7,678 bases of DNA, taken from the NCBI GenBank assembly GCA_900543505.1, contig UQSB01000075.1:1-7678 (forward strand). Reading direction: 5' to 3'. A program made the position numbers and the translations under genes. How positions within the stretch are numbered: position 1 is the stretch's first letter; each line of letters starts with the position of its first letter. Positions 1-6,196 of this stretch are shown here, in pieces. This DNA is from an uncultured Collinsella sp. Its GTDB lineage: Bacteria; Actinomycetota; Coriobacteriia; Coriobacteriales; Coriobacteriaceae. The notes under the pieces were generated by a model. It saw only the letters and a list, made by a program, of their open reading frames with translations, ran no database searches and was not told the origin of the DNA.

Positions 1-958
1 CCACGCAGTCTGTGGAGAGAATCGAGTGGCGCGCGGTGCCGTAGACGCGGCAGCCGTTGGAGACGAGGCAGTCGTCAACGCGACCCTCGGGTCCGATGAA
101 GTGGGGAGGACGGGTCGAGTCGTTGCTCATGACCGGGAAGGACTTGTCGAACAGGTCGAACTCGGGGTTGTCGCCGAGCAGATCCATCGAGGTTTCGTGG
201 AAGCTCGCGATGGTGCCGACGTCCTTCCAAAAGCCGTGGAACTCGTAGCTGTACAGGCGCTTGTTCTCACCGAGCAGCTTGGGGATGATGTCCTTGCCAA
301 AGTCGTGGCTCGAGCGCTGGTCCAGGGCGTCCTCCTCGAGCGCCTCGATCAGCACGTCGGCCGAGAAGATGTAGATGCCCATGGACGCGAGGTTCGAATC
401 GGGCTTCTCGGGCTTCTCGGTGAACTTGGTGATGCGGCCGTCCTCGGGATCGGTGGTCAGGATGCCAAAGCGGCTGGCCTCCTCCCACGGCACGGGCATA
501 ACGCTCACCGTGAGGTCGGCGTTGTTCTCAATATGCGTCTTGAGCATCTTGCGGTAGTCCATGCGATACAGGTGATCGCCCGAAAGGATTAGGACGTACT
601 TGGGGTCGTTGGCCTTGATGTAGTCGAGGTTCTGCGTAATGGCGTCGGCCGTGCCCGCATACCAGGCGCCGCCGGTCTGCGTCTCGTACGGCGGTAGGAT
701 CGACACGCCGCCGTCGCGGCTGTCCAGATCCCACGCCTCGCCGGAGCCCACGTAGGCATGCAGCAGGTAGGGACGGTACTGCGTCAGAACGCCCACCGTG
801 TCGATGCCCGAGTTGGAGCAGTTGGAGAGCGAAAAGTCGATAATGCGGAACTTGCCACCAAAGCTAACCGCCGGCTTTGCGATCTTTTGGGTGAGTGCCC
901 CCAATCGGCTACCCTGTCCTCCTGCGAGGAGCATCGCGATGCATTCTTTCTTACTCAT
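1..958 (-). CDS. glgC: Glucose-1-phosphate adenylyltransferase (ADP-glucose pyrophosphorylase), 3' end cut off by window edge
   Basis: The enzyme makes ADP-glucose from ATP and glucose-1-phosphate, the committed step of bacterial glycogen synthesis in the cytoplasm. The 319 visible residues read without interruption on the minus strand. In order they show the nucleotide-binding loop AGGQGSRLGALT (12-23), KPAV followed by the GGKFRIIDFSLSNCSNSGI stretch (34-52), WYAGTADAITQN (99-110), the metal-binding LSGDHLYRMDY (125-135), the sugar-phosphate FTEKP (179-183), SMGIYIF (192-198) and FWKDVGT (243-249). Family members run about 380-420 residues, so the missing part is the C-terminal beta-helix region that usually carries subunit and allosteric contacts. 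The ATG at 958 follows AAGGAG (965-970) by 6 nt, so the start is well supported. The gene is last of the three visible glg genes. The Bacillus-like sequence style leaves open a GlgD-type partner outside the window. Family assignment is very secure. Confidence 0.97.
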   Translation of the reverse strand, partial: MSKKECIAMLLAGGQGSRLGALTQKIAKPAVSFGGKFRIIDFSLSNCSNSGIDTVGVLTQYRPYLLHAYVGSGEAWDLDSRDGGVSILPPYETQTGGAWYAGTADAITQNLDYIKANDPKYVLILSGDHLYRMDYRKMLKTHIENNADLTVSVMPVPWEEASRFGILTTDPEDGRITKFTEKPEKPDSNLASMGIYIFSADVLIEALEEDALDQRSSHDFGKDIIPKLLGENKRLYSYEFHGFWKDVGTIASFHETSMDLLGDNPEFDLFDKSFPVMSNDSTRPPHFIGPEGRVDDCLVSNGCRVYGTARHSILSTDCV

Positions 959-998
959 CGATTTCTCCTTCTGTCATCGATGTTCCTAAACCCATTAG

Positions 999-1029
999 CG
1001 ACGGACGCGGCGCAACGTCGCGCCCGTCG
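999..1029 (-). repeat. GC-rich hairpin in the glgP-glgC gap
   Basis: The 31-nt element has outer arms CGACGG/CCGTCG (999-1004 and 1024-1029), continued by CGCG/CGCG. In the glg-sense transcript the position that mismatches on the plus strand (1005 with 1023) becomes a U-G pair, giving an 11-bp helix below a mismatch and a small loop. No U-tract follows it in the transcript, so it is not a canonical intrinsic terminator. Its position between the glgP stop and the glgC ribosome-binding site suggests an RNA processing, stability or partial attenuation role (inference). Confidence 0.6.
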
Positions 1030-1064
1030 AGTAATGCCGTGCGGCAAAGGGAGCTCGCGCGCCT

Positions 1065-3491
1065 TTACGCGTGCCAGATCTCGTCGCGGTACTCGCGAAT
1101 GGTGCGATCGCTCGAGAACCAGCCGGAGGAGGCGGTGTTGAGCAGGGCCTTGCGGTTCCAGGTCTCCTGGTCGCCGTAGCTGTTCGTGAGCTTCTCCCAT
1201 GCATCCACGTAGCTGCGGAAGTCCGCCATAACCAGGTCGGGGTCGTTGTTGTTCATGAGCTCGTTGTAGATGCTCTCGAAGTTGCCCGAAAGACCCGCAA
1301 AGGTGTTGTCCTTGAGCTCGTCCATCACGCGGCCCAGGCGCTCACGGTCGCCGTTGAGGGTGTCCCACGCAAAGTAGCTGTTGGATGCCCAGAGCTGCTC
1401 GACCTCGGGAGCGGTCAGGCCAAAGATGGCCTCGTTCTCGCGACCGGCCAGGTCGGCGATCTCGATGTTGGCGCCGTCGAGGGTACCCAGCGTAATGGCT
1501 CCGTTCATCATGAGCTTCATGTTGGACGTGCCCGAGGCTTCCTTGCCGGCCGTGGAGATCTGCTCCGAGATCTCGGCGGCGGGGTAGATGAGCTGGGCGT
1601 TGCTTACGCGGAAGTTGGGGATAAAGCAGACCTTCATGACCTCGTTGACGCGGGCGTCGTTGTTGATGACGTCGGCCACGGAGTTAATGAGGCGGATGGT
1701 CTCCTTGGCGAAGGTGTAGCTCGAGGCAGCCTTGCCGCTAAAGATGAACGTCGTCGGCGTCACGTGGAAGTTGGGATCGGCGATGCGACGGTTGTAGATG
1801 TCCATCACCTTCATGATGTTCATGAGCTGGCGCTTGTAGGCGTGGAAGCGCTTTACCTGAACATCGAAGACGGTGTTGGGGTCGATAACCAGACCGGTCT
1901 CGGCCTTGACGTAGGCGGCCAGACGCTCCTTGTTGGCGCGCTTGGAGGCACCCACGGCCTTCAGGAACTCGGTGTCGTTCTGGAATTCCTTGAGCTTTTC
2001 CAGCTCAAAGGCGTCCTTCAGCCAACCGTCGCCAATGGCCTCGGTCACGAGCTTGGCGTAGGTGGGGTTGGCCTCGGCAAAGAAACGACGGTGCGAGATG
2101 CCGTTGGTCTTGTTGTTGAACTTCTCGGGCGTCAGGGCATAGAAGTCCTTGAGCACGATGTTCTTGATGATGTCGGAGTGGATCTTGGCCACGCCGTTGA
2201 CGCTGTGGCTGCAGATCACAGACAGGTTGGCCATGCGAATCTCGCCGTCCCACAGGATGGCGGTCTGGCGCAGACGCTCCTGCCAGCCCTCGTGCGTGGT
2301 GTCGAACGACTCGTGCCAACGACGGCTGATCTCGTCGATGATCTGGTACACGCGGGGGAGGAGCTTGGAGAACGTGCCGATGGGCCACTTCTCCAGAGCC
2401 TCGGGCAGGATGGTGTGGTTGGTGTAGCTCACGACCTGCGTCACGATGTTCCAGGCGTCATCCCACTCGAGCTTCTTCTCGTCGATGAGGATACGCATGA
2501 GCTCGGGGCCGCACATGGCGGGGTGCGTATCGTTGGTGTGGATGGCCACAAACTGCGGCAGCAGCTCCCAGTTCTCGCCGTGCTCCTTCTCAAAGGTGTC
2601 GAGCAGGCTGTAGATGCCGGCCGAGACAAACAGGTACTCCTGCTTCAGGCGCAGCAGACGGCCGTGCTCGCCGGCGTCGTTGGGGTAGAGGATTGCGCTG
2701 ATGGCCTCGGCCTCGGCACGCTCGGCATCGGCCAGGGCGTAGTCGCCGCGGTTGAAGGCCTCAAGGTCAAAGTGCTCCTCGACCGGCTCGGCAGCCCAGA
2801 CGCGCAGCTTGTTGACGGTCTCACCGGCATAGCCCACAACGGGGATGTCATAGGGGACGGCCAGGATGTCCTGCGTGTCCACCGTGCGGTAGAATGTGCG
2901 GCCGTTCTCCTCAAAGCCCTCAACATGGCCACCAAACTTGATCGTCACGGCCTTGTCCTGACGACGGACCTCCCAGGGATAGCCGTGGGTGAGCCACTCG
3001 TCGGTGGCCTCGACCTGGCTGCCGTTGACGATCTCCTGCTTAAACAGGCCGTAGCGGTAGCGCATGCCGTTGCCGTAGCCGGCAATGCCCTCGGCTGCCA
3101 TGGAATCCAGGAAGCATGCGGCAAGACGGCCCAGGCCACCGTTGCCCAGCGCCGGATCGGGCTCCTGGTTCTCGATGACGGACAGGTCAAAGCCCATGTC
3201 GTCGAGCGCCTCGGCGACCATGTCGCGCACGCCAAAGTTGAGCAGGTAGTTGTCGAGCAGGCGGCCGATCAAAAACTCGATCGAGAAGTAGTACACGCGC
3301 TTCTTGCCCTCGGCGGTGACGCGGGCGTCACTCTTGGTGGCAACGGTGCGCGCCTTCTCGGCCACGAGCTTGGCCAGGGCGTTAAAGCGGTCCAGGTCAC
3401 TGGCGGCCTCGACGCTCTTGCCGCTGATGCTCATGACGGCATCGCGATAGAGCTCGGTAAACTCCTGCTTGTTGTCGAAGATCTTATTCAT
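1065..3491 (-). CDS. glgP: Glycogen/starch phosphorylase (GT35, PLP-dependent)
   Basis: The enzyme removes terminal alpha-1,4-linked glucose from glycogen or maltodextrin with phosphate, releasing glucose-1-phosphate. The 808-residue length is normal for the family. Visible signatures are the N-terminal KRVYYFSIEFLIGRLL (64-79), GNGGLGRLAACFLDS (116-130), HTNDTHPA (318-325), TNGISHRRF (462-470), the phosphate/sugar-site KRFHAYKRQ (547-555), and the cofactor motif EASGTSNMK (651-659). K659 is the expected Schiff-base lysine for pyridoxal phosphate, followed by the NGAITLGTLDGANIE segment (663-677). Many family members have HEYKRQ where this protein has HAYKRQ. The ATG at 3491 is preceded by AAAGGA with a 4-nt gap. 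The gene lies between glgB (94 bp upstream) and glgC (106 bp downstream) on the same strand, so synthesis and breakdown are probably co-transcribed. Preference for glycogen over maltodextrin is inferred from context only. Confidence 0.97.
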   Translation of the reverse strand: MNKIFDNKQEFTELYRDAVMSISGKSVEAASDLDRFNALAKLVAEKARTVATKSDARVTAEGKKRVYYFSIEFLIGRLLDNYLLNFGVRDMVAEALDDMGFDLSVIENQEPDPALGNGGLGRLAACFLDSMAAEGIAGYGNGMRYRYGLFKQEIVNGSQVEATDEWLTHGYPWEVRRQDKAVTIKFGGHVEGFEENGRTFYRTVDTQDILAVPYDIPVVGYAGETVNKLRVWAAEPVEEHFDLEAFNRGDYALADAERAEAEAISAILYPNDAGEHGRLLRLKQEYLFVSAGIYSLLDTFEKEHGENWELLPQFVAIHTNDTHPAMCGPELMRILIDEKKLEWDDAWNIVTQVVSYTNHTILPEALEKWPIGTFSKLLPRVYQIIDEISRRWHESFDTTHEGWQERLRQTAILWDGEIRMANLSVICSHSVNGVAKIHSDIIKNIVLKDFYALTPEKFNNKTNGISHRRFFAEANPTYAKLVTEAIGDGWLKDAFELEKLKEFQNDTEFLKAVGASKRANKERLAAYVKAETGLVIDPNTVFDVQVKRFHAYKRQLMNIMKVMDIYNRRIADPNFHVTPTTFIFSGKAASSYTFAKETIRLINSVADVINNDARVNEVMKVCFIPNFRVSNAQLIYPAAEISEQISTAGKEASGTSNMKLMMNGAITLGTLDGANIEIADLAGRENEAIFGLTAPEVEQLWASNSYFAWDTLNGDRERLGRVMDELKDNTFAGLSGNFESIYNELMNNNDPDLVMADFRSYVDAWEKLTNSYGDQETWNRKALLNTASSGWFSSDRTIREYRDEIWHA

Positions 3492-3492
3492 A

Positions 3493-3527
3493 CGTTCCTT
3501 TCCCCCGGGGATGTTTCTCCCGGAACG
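3493..3527 (-). promoter_or_regulatory. glgP leader inverted repeat overlapping its ribosome-binding site
   Basis: In the transcript, CGTTCC (complement of 3522-3527) can pair with GGAACG (complement of 3493-3498). The second arm includes part of the AAAGGA ribosome-binding site of glgP. An alternative, mutually exclusive hairpin lies between them: CCGGGA (complement of 3518-3523) pairs with TCCC and, across a one-base bulge, GG (complement of 3505-3511). Two competing folds over a ribosome-binding site could tune GlgP translation. This is seen only as base complementarity and may be fortuitous. Confidence 0.35.
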
Positions 3528-3545
3528 GTTATGACTTGTATCCTA

Positions 3546-3560
3546 CGCCCCGTCGGGGCG
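3546..3560 (-). repeat. Strong 6-bp GC hairpin in the glgB-glgP gap
   Basis: CGCCCC (3546-3551) and GGGGCG (3555-3560) form a perfect stem around a 3-nt loop, 26-40 bp downstream of the glgB stop. The following transcript is not U-rich, so full intrinsic termination is unlikely. The hairpin could protect the 3' end of a processed glgB message or cause partial attenuation before glgP. Confidence 0.55.
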
Positions 3561-3565
3561 GGTGA

Positions 3566-3577
3566 TTACAGCTGTAA
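3566..3577. repeat. 12-bp perfect palindrome TTACAGCTGTAA
   Basis: This uninterrupted palindrome lies 8 bp past the glgB stop codon. One arm can also pair with sequence at the glgB stop (GTAAC with GTTAC, 3574-3589), giving an alternative fold. It may be a protein-binding site or part of the 3' structure. No function can be assigned. Confidence 0.35.
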
Positions 3578-3585
3578 CGGCTTTG

Positions 3586-5850
3586 TTACGCATCCTTGGC
3601 AGACGGCTTAACAGAAGCAGACTTGGCCTTGGTAGCGGCCTTTTTGGCAGCCGGATTCTTGGCCGTGGTGGCTTTAGCAGCGGGCTTTGCGGCAGCCTTG
3701 GCCTTGGCCTTGGTCGTCGTAGCCTTTGCCTTAGCCGGAGCCTTCTTGGCGGCCGCAGGCTTGGGCTTCACCGAGGACGTGCGCTTCTTGGGCGCAGCCT
3801 TGGGAGTCTCGACCACCGGCGGCTTGTAGCTGCTGGGACCGCGGCGCTTAAGCACCACGCCTGCCAGGCCGGGCACCTTAATCTCAATGGAGTCCATCTG
3901 CCCGTTCCAGGGATAGGGCTCGCTCGAGCAGGTGTAAGGCTCCTCACCGGCATATCCGCTGCCGCCAAACTCGGGACGGTCGGAGTCAAAGATGACCTCC
4001 CAGTCACCCTCGCGCGGCACGCCCACGCGGAAGCTCTCGTAGCTCGCCGGGTCAAAGTTGATCAGAATCACCAGGTCGTCGTCGATGTCCTCGCCCTGGC
4101 GCACAAAGCTCACGATGGACTGCTTGGAGTTGTCCGCATCGATCCAGGTAAAGCCGTCGTCGGTGTAGCCGCGCTCGTACAGGGCGGGCTCGGCGGTGTA
4201 CAGGTGGTTGAGCGCCTTGATAAACGCCTGATGATGACGGTGGGTCTCGTACTCCTCGGTCAGGAACCACTGGATGGACTCGTAGTAGCGCCACTCAATA
4301 AACTGGCCGATCTCGTTGCCCATAAAGTTGAGCTTGGCACCCGGGTGCGTCATCTGGTAGAAGGCGAGCGTGCGCAGACCGGCGAACTGGCGCCACCAGT
4401 CGCCCGGCATGCGGCCGATCAGCGAGCACTTGCCGTGTACGACCTCGTCGTGGCTCAGCGGGCAAATGAAGTTCTCGGTAAAGGCATACATGATGGAGAA
4501 CGTGAGCAGGCCGTGGTTGCCGGGGCGCCACGGAAAATCGGTCTGCATGTAGTGCAGGGTGTCGTTCATCCAGCCCATGTCCCACTTGTAGTGGAAGCCC
4601 AGGCCGCCGTCCTGCGGCGGATAGGTCACGAGCGGCCACGCGGTGGACTCCTCGGCCATCATCATCACGTCGGGGTAGTGTGCCTCTACGGCGCAGTTGA
4701 CCTGGCGGATAAACGCGCTGGCGTCCAAATCCTCCTCGGTACCGTACTTGTTGAACTTCTTTTGCCCCGGATCGTCGATGCCAAAGTTGAGGTACAGCAT
4801 GCTGGACACGCCGTCCATGCGGATGCCGTCCACGTGGAAGTTCTCGAGCCAATACAGCACGTTGGAGACCAGGAAGGAGCGGACCTCGCCGCGGGCGAAG
4901 TCGAACTTGTGTGTGCCCCAGTTGGGGTGAATCTCGTGCTCAAACAGCATGTGGCCGTTAAAGGTGGCAAGGCCGTGGGAGTCGGCGCAAAAACCGCCGG
5001 GCACCCAGTCCATGATCACGCCAATGCCCGCCTCGTGGCATGCATCGATAAAGTGCATGAGCTGCTGCGGGTTGCCGTAGCGCGACGTGGCGGCGTAGTA
5101 ACCGGTCGTCTGGTAGCCCCAGGAGCCATCGAAGGGATGCTCCATAAGCGGCATGACCTCGATATGCGTGTAGCCCATGTCGCGCACGTAGTCCACGAGC
5201 TCCACCGACAGGTCGTCGTAGGTGTAGAACTCGCCGCGTTGCGCGGGGAAGGGATCCATGGGGCCGGGATAGTTGCCAAACTCGTCCGGCTCGCCCTGCG
5301 GCGCATCGCCGTGGCGCTTCCACGAGCCAATATGCACCTCGTAGATGTTAAGGGGCTGAGACATGTGGTTGTGGCTGGCGCGGCGCTTGAGCCACGCGGC
5401 GTCGTTCCACTTGTAGCCATCGAGGGTCCACAGCACGCTGGCGGTACCCGGAGGGCACTCGGCCTTAAAGGCGTACGGATCGGCCTTGTAGAGCTTTTCG
5501 CCCTCGTTGGTCTCGATGAGATATTTATACAGCTGGCCCTGCTCGGCACTAGGAATAAAGCCTTCCCAAATAGCGCTCGTATGTACGGGCACCAGCGGGT
5601 TGGCTTCCTCATCCCAATTATTAAATTCGCCAATGACGTGAACGCTTTTTACATCGGGCGCCCAAACACAAAAACGCCATCCGCGCTTACGGTTCTGCGT
5701 GTCGGGGTGCGCGCCCATCTTTTCCCAGCTGCGCTCCCACATGCCAATGCCAAACAGATAGACATCGTCCTTGCTGAGCTCCGGTGCGTGCGGGGCGGCC
5801 TTACGGGTAGCGGGCTTTTTGGTTGCTGGCTTTAGCTTTGTATCGCTCAC
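3586..5850 (-). CDS. glgB: 1,4-alpha-glucan (glycogen) branching enzyme with Lys/Ala-rich C-terminal tail
   Basis: The enzyme cuts alpha-1,4 glucan chains and rejoins them as alpha-1,6 branches. Numbering from the GTG at 5850 gives 754 residues. A basic N-terminus is followed by DVYLFGIGMWERSWEKMGAH (29-48), a CBM48 module (about 57-140), a GH13 barrel, and an all-beta C-terminal domain up to about 670. Catalytic motifs are GIRMDG with nucleophile D346, AEESTAWP with acid/base E400, and LSHDEVVHGK with D468. Region I reads DWVPGGFC (281-288), where the family normally has His at the Gly286 position. Residues 680-754 are a tail with 21 Lys and 26 Ala and only two acidic residues, so the protein exceeds the usual 620-730 residues. 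The start is uncertain: GTG 5850 has a weak GGGA 6 nt upstream, while ATG 5862 or 5865 have no visible ribosome-binding site. It is the first visible gene of the glg unit. Confidence 0.95.
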   Translation of the reverse strand: MSDTKLKPATKKPATRKAAPHAPELSKDDVYLFGIGMWERSWEKMGAHPDTQNRKRGWRFCVWAPDVKSVHVIGEFNNWDEEANPLVPVHTSAIWEGFIPSAEQGQLYKYLIETNEGEKLYKADPYAFKAECPPGTASVLWTLDGYKWNDAAWLKRRASHNHMSQPLNIYEVHIGSWKRHGDAPQGEPDEFGNYPGPMDPFPAQRGEFYTYDDLSVELVDYVRDMGYTHIEVMPLMEHPFDGSWGYQTTGYYAATSRYGNPQQLMHFIDACHEAGIGVIMDWVPGGFCADSHGLATFNGHMLFEHEIHPNWGTHKFDFARGEVRSFLVSNVLYWLENFHVDGIRMDGVSSMLYLNFGIDDPGQKKFNKYGTEEDLDASAFIRQVNCAVEAHYPDVMMMAEESTAWPLVTYPPQDGGLGFHYKWDMGWMNDTLHYMQTDFPWRPGNHGLLTFSIMYAFTENFICPLSHDEVVHGKCSLIGRMPGDWWRQFAGLRTLAFYQMTHPGAKLNFMGNEIGQFIEWRYYESIQWFLTEEYETHRHHQAFIKALNHLYTAEPALYERGYTDDGFTWIDADNSKQSIVSFVRQGEDIDDDLVILINFDPASYESFRVGVPREGDWEVIFDSDRPEFGGSGYAGEEPYTCSSEPYPWNGQMDSIEIKVPGLAGVVLKRRGPSSYKPPVVETPKAAPKKRTSSVKPKPAAAKKAPAKAKATTTKAKAKAAAKPAAKATTAKNPAAKKAATKAKSASVKPSAKDA
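3589..3813 (-). other. Low-complexity region encoding the H1-like Lys/Ala/Pro tail of GlgB
   Basis: These bases encode the last 75 residues of GlgB, in frame and contiguous with the catalytic protein. Composition is about 21 Lys, 1 Arg and 26 Ala with 2 acidic residues, giving a net charge near +20, like histone H1 or bacterial KAAK-type tails. Near-repeated AAG-GCC codon pairs (around 3690-3720) make the DNA itself repetitive and potentially prone to length change by slippage. The tail is predicted to be disordered and is not part of the normal GlgB fold. Confidence 0.85.
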
Positions 5851-5950
5851 GTTTGATCCCATCATGACGCGGCAGCGTGTTGCCTTGGTGACTAGATGCG
5901 AAAGGTCCAAGGCTGCACGAATCGAAGGGACGGCGATAGTTCTATGATTC

Positions 5951-5976
5951 GTTCCACCTCGCGTGCTCGGTGGAAC
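5951..5976 (-). repeat. 8-bp inverted repeat in the glgB leader
   Basis: Arms GTTCCACC (5951-5958) and GGTGGAAC (5969-5976) are perfect complements around a 10-nt spacer. If transcription starts near 6056, the element falls inside a leader of about 200 nt and would form a stable RNA hairpin roughly 100 nt before the glgB start. No U-tract follows. It could be a 5' stability element, part of a larger regulatory leader, or a DNA operator. No known riboswitch family is recognisable. Confidence 0.5.
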
Positions 5977-6062
5977 TTTCGGCACAAAATAAGATAACAC
6001 CTGTTCGTTACTTTTATGGAGAAAAGTGGATTTGCGGCGGCGTTTAATCGGCGAGCGCCATG

Positions 6063-6092
6063 TTTATACCACTGGCAGAATTGCGATGGTAA
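6063..6092 (-). promoter_or_regulatory. Candidate glgB(PC) promoter, extended -10 type
   Basis: Read on the minus strand, TGGTATAAA (6071-6063) is an extended -10 element (TGn plus TATAAA, 5 of 6 to consensus). Eighteen bases upstream is TTACCA (complement of 6087-6092), 4 of 6 to the -35 consensus. Transcription would start near 6056, giving a leader of about 200 nt. The -35 element overlaps the proximal arm of the 6087-6112 inverted repeat, so a bound protein there would block or modulate this promoter. Predicted from motifs only. Confidence 0.55.
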
Positions 6093-6112
6093 AACTCTTG
6101 ACAGTTTTACCA
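6087..6112. promoter_or_regulatory. 26-bp interrupted palindrome, putative operator 1
   Basis: The left arm TGGTAAAAC (6087-6095) and right arm GTTTTACCA (6104-6112) are perfect 9-bp inverted repeats separated by 8 bp. The spacer carries the plus-strand TTGACA box, and the left arm overlaps the minus-strand -35 region. This geometry is typical of a repressor site controlling two divergent promoters. The regulator is not encoded in this window and its identity is unknown. Confidence 0.6.
6098..6103 (+). promoter_or_regulatory. Candidate -35 box (TTGACA) for the HAD-TPK unit
   Basis: A perfect TTGACA lies about 94 bp before the HAD start codon, inside the spacer of the inverted repeat. The -10 partner is weak: CAAGAT at 6123-6128 (3 of 6, spacing 19) or TTCAAG at 6121-6126 (spacing 17). 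The promoter assignment therefore rests mainly on the -35 box and the location. Confidence 0.4.
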
Positions 6113-6143
6113 ATTAGGGTTTCAAGATTGTTAGTCTGACGTT

Positions 6144-6174
6144 TGGTAAAACGTTTTTAGCAGGATGTTTACCA
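6144..6174. promoter_or_regulatory. Second TGGTAAA/TTTACCA pair, putative operator 2
   Basis: TGGTAAAAC recurs at 6144-6152 and TTTACCA at 6168-6174, the same half-sites as operator 1 but with wider spacing. Within it, AAAACGTTTT (6148-6157) is a perfect palindrome with a central CG. The flanks TGGT and AGCA (6144-6162) give an imperfect LacI-family-like operator. It lies just upstream of the HAD ribosome-binding site, downstream of the candidate plus-strand promoter, where a bound protein could act as a roadblock. Confidence 0.5.
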
Positions 6175-6196
6175 TTTGACATCGAAAGGTTCGTTT

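Larger units (their letters stand above)
5851..6196. other. Divergent intergenic region between glgB and the HAD gene
   Basis: About 346 bp without a credible gene. It is visibly more AT-rich on the right half (6061-6190) than the flanking genes, as expected for promoters. From left to right it holds the glgB translation-start region, a leader inverted repeat (5951-5976), a minus-strand extended -10 promoter (6063-6071), a cluster of TGGTAAA/TTTACCA half-sites (6087-6174) with a plus-strand TTGACA box, and the ribosome-binding site of the HAD gene (6184-6189). The minus-strand frame stays open from GTG 6000 into glgB, but nothing supports translation from there. Confidence 0.8.

Noticed and set aside
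26..592. Plus-strand open frame opposite glgC
   Set aside because: Antisense shadow of glgC, which is intact on the minus strand with every expected motif and a good ribosome-binding site.
1071..3611. An 846-codon open frame on the plus strand opposite glgP
   Set aside because: Its codons are exact reverse complements of glgP codons, so it stays open simply because glgP avoids TTA, CTA and TCA, as high-GC genes do. The protein is low-complexity Val/Leu/Gly/Asp with no recognisable motif, whereas glgP has all family motifs.
3589..3813. Separate small histone-like gene
   Set aside because: The Lys/Ala-rich stretch is in frame with GlgB, with no stop or new start with a ribosome-binding site between them.
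3562..5835. A 757-codon open frame on the plus strand opposite glgB
   Set aside because: Same codon-for-codon antisense register and same cause. No motif is visible, and the sense strand encodes a complete GlgB.
5951..5976. T-box leader suggested by the GGTGGAAC string
   Set aside because: The rest of the T-box consensus, a terminator with U-tract and a downstream tRNA- or amino-acid-related gene are absent.
5851..6000. N-terminal extension of GlgB from the in-frame GTG at 6000
   Set aside because: No ribosome-binding site, the extension resembles no GlgB N-terminus, and it would run through the leader inverted repeat.
6176..6181. Second TTGACA as a -35 box
   Set aside because: No -10 sequence can be placed before the HAD gene; the 17-bp position falls inside the coding region.
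6176..6196. Upstream TTG start for the HAD protein
   Set aside because: The ATG at 6197 has GAAAGG at 7-nt spacing; the TTG falls just after the operator half-site and has no ribosome-binding site.
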